Part shown: positions 61,900-64,000 of the stretch, piece by piece
Numbering within the stretch: the first letter of the stretch is position 1
Layout of the letters: each line of letters begins with the position of its first letter
Source of the DNA: Ectobacillus antri
Lineage (GTDB): Bacteria > Bacillota > Bacilli > Bacillales > Bacillaceae_G
Length of the DNA stretch: 64,000 nucleotides
Assembly (NCBI RefSeq): GCF_003852715.1
Contig: NZ_RIAV01000002.1
Coordinates: 186,001-250,000, forward strand
Direction of reading: 5' to 3'
Notes under the pieces: model-generated
Told to the model about the DNA's origin: nothing
What the model saw: only the letters and a program-made list of their open reading frames with translations
Databases searched by the model: none
Made by a program: the position numbers and the translations under genes

Positions 61900-61970
61900 A
61901 TAGCGCTGCTACAGCTTGATGTTAATTATCAATATCAAACTGTAATAAGCCTTTTGTTTAGTAGAGAAAC

Positions 61971-62010
61971 GCGAAAAAAAACGTGTCAGTTTCGAATGGG
62001 GCGTTTTTCT
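61971..62010 (-). terminator. probable terminator of the 61-residue gene (reverse strand)
   Basis: On the reverse strand AAAAACG pairs with CGTTTTT across an 18-base loop and runs into further T. The stem is short. Confidence 0.45.
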
Positions 62011-62171
62011 ATAACACAATATCTTTCTCTGTATAACAAGTGATGTGTGTTCATGTGGAAAATGGAGGGTTCTTGTAGCATTCGGGCATTTTTCTTTGCT
62101 TGATACTCGATCCATACAACGGCAAGCCACACGAAAACCATGGGAACGAACAAAAACAACCAAATGTTCAT
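61986..62171 (-). CDS. 61-residue single-span membrane protein, unknown
   Basis: The product opens MNIWLFLFVPMVFVWLAVVW, giving one membrane helix, and continues with a basic cytoplasmic tail (IEYQAKKNARMLQEP). AAGGAG lies about nine bases before the ATG, which supports translation. It is convergent with spoIIIAH and divergent from accB. The family is not recognised. Confidence 0.6.
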   Translation of the reverse strand: MNIWLFLFVPMVFVWLAVVWIEYQAKKNARMLQEPSIFHMNTHHLLYRERYCVIEKRPIRN

Positions 62172-62482
62172 GACACACGCTCCTTAACGAGGAATTAAAT
62201 TACAGGAACATCATAGCAGTCTTATATTAATCGTCTGTGAAGGAAATGTTAAAGATTATGGCGAAAAGGATAGTATTACAATTCCTTATTGATTTCCATA
62301 AAATGTGATATAATTTATTTTGAAAGTGGTCTTGCCAATTTTGTATTGTAGTTGATATTATTACTAGGTAATAATATTTAGCTATATTAACAGAGAAGGT
62401 ATGTTAAAATTTTGCGTGGTTGGAATTTTCAAAAAACTGTCGTAAGATAAAGTAGTAAACAAGTATATGGGAGTGAATGATA
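62172..62482 (+). other. accB leader and promoter region
   Basis: About 310 bp without a gene. It holds an extended -10 promoter, TG-A-TATAAT with the hexamer at 62309-62314, and a perfect 10-bp palindrome at 62355-62377 listed separately. Confidence 0.6.
62355..62377 (+). promoter_or_regulatory. palindromic operator candidate before accB (FapR-like)
   Basis: ATATTATTAC and GTAATAATAT are perfect inverted arms around TAG. The inner 17 bases match the FapR operator pattern TTAGTACCTGATACTAA at 12 positions. It lies about 40 bp downstream of the TATAAT box, a position suited to repression. AccB-mediated autoregulation is another possibility. Confidence 0.5.
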
Positions 62483-62965
62483 ATGTTCAAAATTCAAGAA
62501 GTACGTGAATTGATTAAGTTGATTGATAACTCAAACATTGATGAATTTGAATACACTTTAGATGGTGCGACTATTAGGATGAAGAAGCAAATCAGTACTG
62601 CGCTAACTTATGAAGCACCTCGTTCTATGATAGTGGAAGAAAAAGCAGCTGCAACGGAATCTATACCTGTTTCTGTACCTGTTTCAGTGCCGGTACAAGA
62701 AGCTCCGAAAGCGGCTACTTCTGAAGACAATCTCCATAAAATCACTTCGCCAATGGTAGGTACATTCTACGCTTCCCCATCTCCGGATGCGTCGGCTTAT
62801 GTAAAAGTAGGTGACCGCATTTCTGCAGATACAGTGGTATGTATTGTAGAAGCAATGAAACTATTCAATGAAATCGAAGCAGAAGTTGAGGGAGAAATCG
62901 TAGAGATCCTAGTGAAAAACGGACAACTTGTAGAATACGGACAGCCTTTATTTTTAGTACGATAA
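62483..62965 (+). CDS. accB: biotin carboxyl carrier protein of acetyl-CoA carboxylase
   Basis: A 160-residue carrier that swings carboxybiotin between the two halves of acetyl-CoA carboxylase, the first step of fatty acid synthesis. A helical N-terminus ([18 protein letters not shown]) is followed by a Val/Pro-rich linker with a short tandem repeat ([10 protein letters not shown]) and a biotinyl domain with Lys126 in VEAMKLF. GGGAGTG lies eight bases before 62483; the ATG at 62477 is too near. accC follows 32 bases later. Confidence 0.95.
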   Translation: MFKIQEVRELIKLIDNSNIDEFEYTLDGATIRMKKQISTALTYEAPRSMIVEEKAAATESIPVSVPVSVPVQEAPKAATSEDNLHKITSPMVGTFYASPSPDASAYVKVGDRISADTVVCIVEAMKLFNEIEAEVEGEIVEILVKNGQLVEYGQPLFLVR

Positions 62966-62997
62966 TTGACTAAGCACGTAAGAGGGAGTTTTGTCTT

Positions 62998-64000
62998 ATG
63001 ATTAAAAAGGTATTGATAGCAAACCGAGGTGAGATTGCTGTACGCATTATTCGCGCTTGCAAAGAATTAGGTATTGAGACTGTTGCCATCTATTCTGAAG
63101 CTGACCGTGAAGCACTTCATGTACAGCTTGCAGATGAGGCTTATTGTGTAGGACCTACAGCATCTAAAGAAAGCTATTTGAACTTTACAAATATTATTAG
63201 TGTAGCAAAATTAACAGGATGTGATGCTATTCATCCTGGTTACGGCTTCTTGGCTGAAAACGCTGATTTTGCGGAACTATGTGAAGAATGCAATTTAATT
63301 TTTATTGGTCCTAGCCCCGAGGCTATATCTAAAATGGGAACAAAGGATGTAGCGCGTGACACAATGGAGCAGGCGGGTGTTCCAATTGTACCTGGATCTA
63401 AAGGAATCATCAAAAGTGTAGAGTCTGCAGTTGAACTTGCATCAAAAATGGGCTATCCTGTTATTATTAAGGCAACGGCCGGAGGTGGCGGGAAAGGAAT
63501 TCGCGTAGCCCGAACCGAGCAGGAACTTGTAAAAGGCATCCAGATTACACAGCAGGAAGCAAGTACAGCTTTTGGAAACCCTGGCGTGTACATCGAGAAA
63601 TACATAGAGGATTTCCGTCACGTTGAAATCCAAGTTATAGCTGATTCGCATGGACAAGTTATTCATTTGGGAGAACGGGATTGTACCATTCAGCGACGCC
63701 TGCAGAAATTGCTTGAAGAAACACCATCTCCTGCTCTTGATGCAGAGATTCGCGCCCAAATGGGTGAAGCCGCGGTGAAAGCAGCACAAGCCGTAAATTA
63801 TCGCGGTGCCGGCACAGTTGAGTTTATCTACGAGCATAAGCAAAAGAAATTTTATTTCATGGAAATGAATACAAGAATTCAAGTAGAGCATCCTGTTACT
63901 GAAATGGTGACCGGCGTTGACTTAATAAAAGAGCAATTACGTGTGGCAGCCGGAGAACCATTATCTTTGAAGCAGCAAGATGTTCAATTCCAAGGATGGG
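62998..64000 (+). CDS. accC: biotin carboxylase subunit of acetyl-CoA carboxylase (partial)
   Basis: The first 334 codons of biotin carboxylase, cut by the window end; the full protein is usually about 450 residues. It opens [20 protein letters not shown], and has [14 protein letters not shown], the ATP loop [26 protein letters not shown] and [20 protein letters not shown]. It carboxylates the biotin on AccB using ATP and bicarbonate. AGAGGGAG precedes the ATG. No frameshift is seen in the visible part. Confidence 0.95.
   Translation, partial: MIKKVLIANRGEIAVRIIRACKELGIETVAIYSEADREALHVQLADEAYCVGPTASKESYLNFTNIISVAKLTGCDAIHPGYGFLAENADFAELCEECNLIFIGPSPEAISKMGTKDVARDTMEQAGVPIVPGSKGIIKSVESAVELASKMGYPVIIKATAGGGGKGIRVARTEQELVKGIQITQQEASTAFGNPGVYIEKYIEDFRHVEIQVIADSHGQVIHLGERDCTIQRRLQKLLEETPSPALDAEIRAQMGEAAVKAAQAVNYRGAGTVEFIYEHKQKKFYFMEMNTRIQVEHPVTEMVTGVDLIKEQLRVAAGEPLSLKQQDVQFQGW

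Noticed and set aside
62675-62700. Tandem repeat inside accB as a mobile or CRISPR-like repeat
   Set aside because: It encodes the usual Pro/Val-rich linker of biotin carrier proteins; short and in frame.
63442-63891. 149-codon reverse frame near the window end
   Set aside because: Opposite the biotin carboxylase gene accC, which is clearly coding although it has no stop within the window.
1-64000. CRISPR arrays, prophage, IS elements, tRNA or rRNA genes
   Set aside because: No regularly spaced repeats, integrase or transposase genes, tRNA cloverleaf or rRNA sequence were seen in reading the window.

Overview
The window is chromosomal DNA from a low-GC, endospore-forming Gram-positive bacterium of the family Bacillaceae. 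Evidence: complete spoIIIA operon, splB, comG competence operon, Bacillus-type AGGAGG ribosome binding sites, SAM (S-box) riboswitches, and a gene order matching the B. subtilis yqg-yqh region (sodA, yqgE, pbpA, pstB, yqgN, yqgQ, glcK, yqgW-X-Y, comG, aroK, yqzE, yqhG-H, gcv, yqhL-M, yqhP-T, efp, yqhV, spoIIIA, accBC). A cobalamin-dependent metH, a second murG outside the division cluster and the CapA-like gene suggest a B. cereus-like or related genus rather than B. subtilis itself; this is inference from content, not a computed phylogeny.

Layout. 0-7.2 kb: yqgB, sodA, MFS transporter, PBP2 (pbpA), then pstB-phoU behind a strong candidate Pho box but without pstS, pstC and pstA. 7.3-11.9 kb: a glycosyltransferase and a three-part nucleotidyltransferase whose phosphomannomutase-like tail has lost its catalytic motifs; rpmG; yqgN. 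12-15.5 kb: yqgQ-glcK (with an excellent promoter and a candidate cre site), yqgW, yqgX, a MidA-type methyltransferase. 15.6-24.5 kb: a sulfur block, with ArsR regulator, metI-metC (reverse) and yitJ-metH (forward), each pair led by its own SAM riboswitch; together they convert activated homoserine and cysteine to homocysteine and then methionine. 24.5-30.3 kb: murG paralogue, CapA-like protein, several small unknown proteins, and two gene remnants (a zinc-type oxidoreductase and a TcyP-like cystine symporter) beside a structured non-coding element. 30.4-35 kb: comGA-GG, aroK, yqzE. 35-39 kb: small unknown genes, then metN-metP-metQ methionine import under a third SAM riboswitch. 39-46 kb: yqhG-yqhH (reverse) and gcvT-gcvPA-gcvPB (forward), with no recognisable glycine riboswitch. 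46-56.4 kb: BsuPI lipoprotein, rhodanese, lipM, an orphan Ala/Pro-rich protein, MscS channel, splB, mntR, a 57-residue protein with a repeated SGNPY motif, yqhP, yqhQ, yqhR, aroQ, papA, efp. 56.5-61.9 kb: yqhV and spoIIIAA-AH. 61.9-64 kb: a small membrane protein, accB, and accC running off the window end.

Most of the window is conserved housekeeping and sporulation DNA. I found no CRISPR array, prophage, IS element, tRNA or rRNA, and no clear new multi-gene system. The most interesting points are the likely ATC start codon of spoIIIAD, the catalytically dead mutase domain, the Pho box on a pst operon lacking its transporter genes, a FapR-like palindrome before accB, the SGNPY-repeat microprotein and the two remnants.
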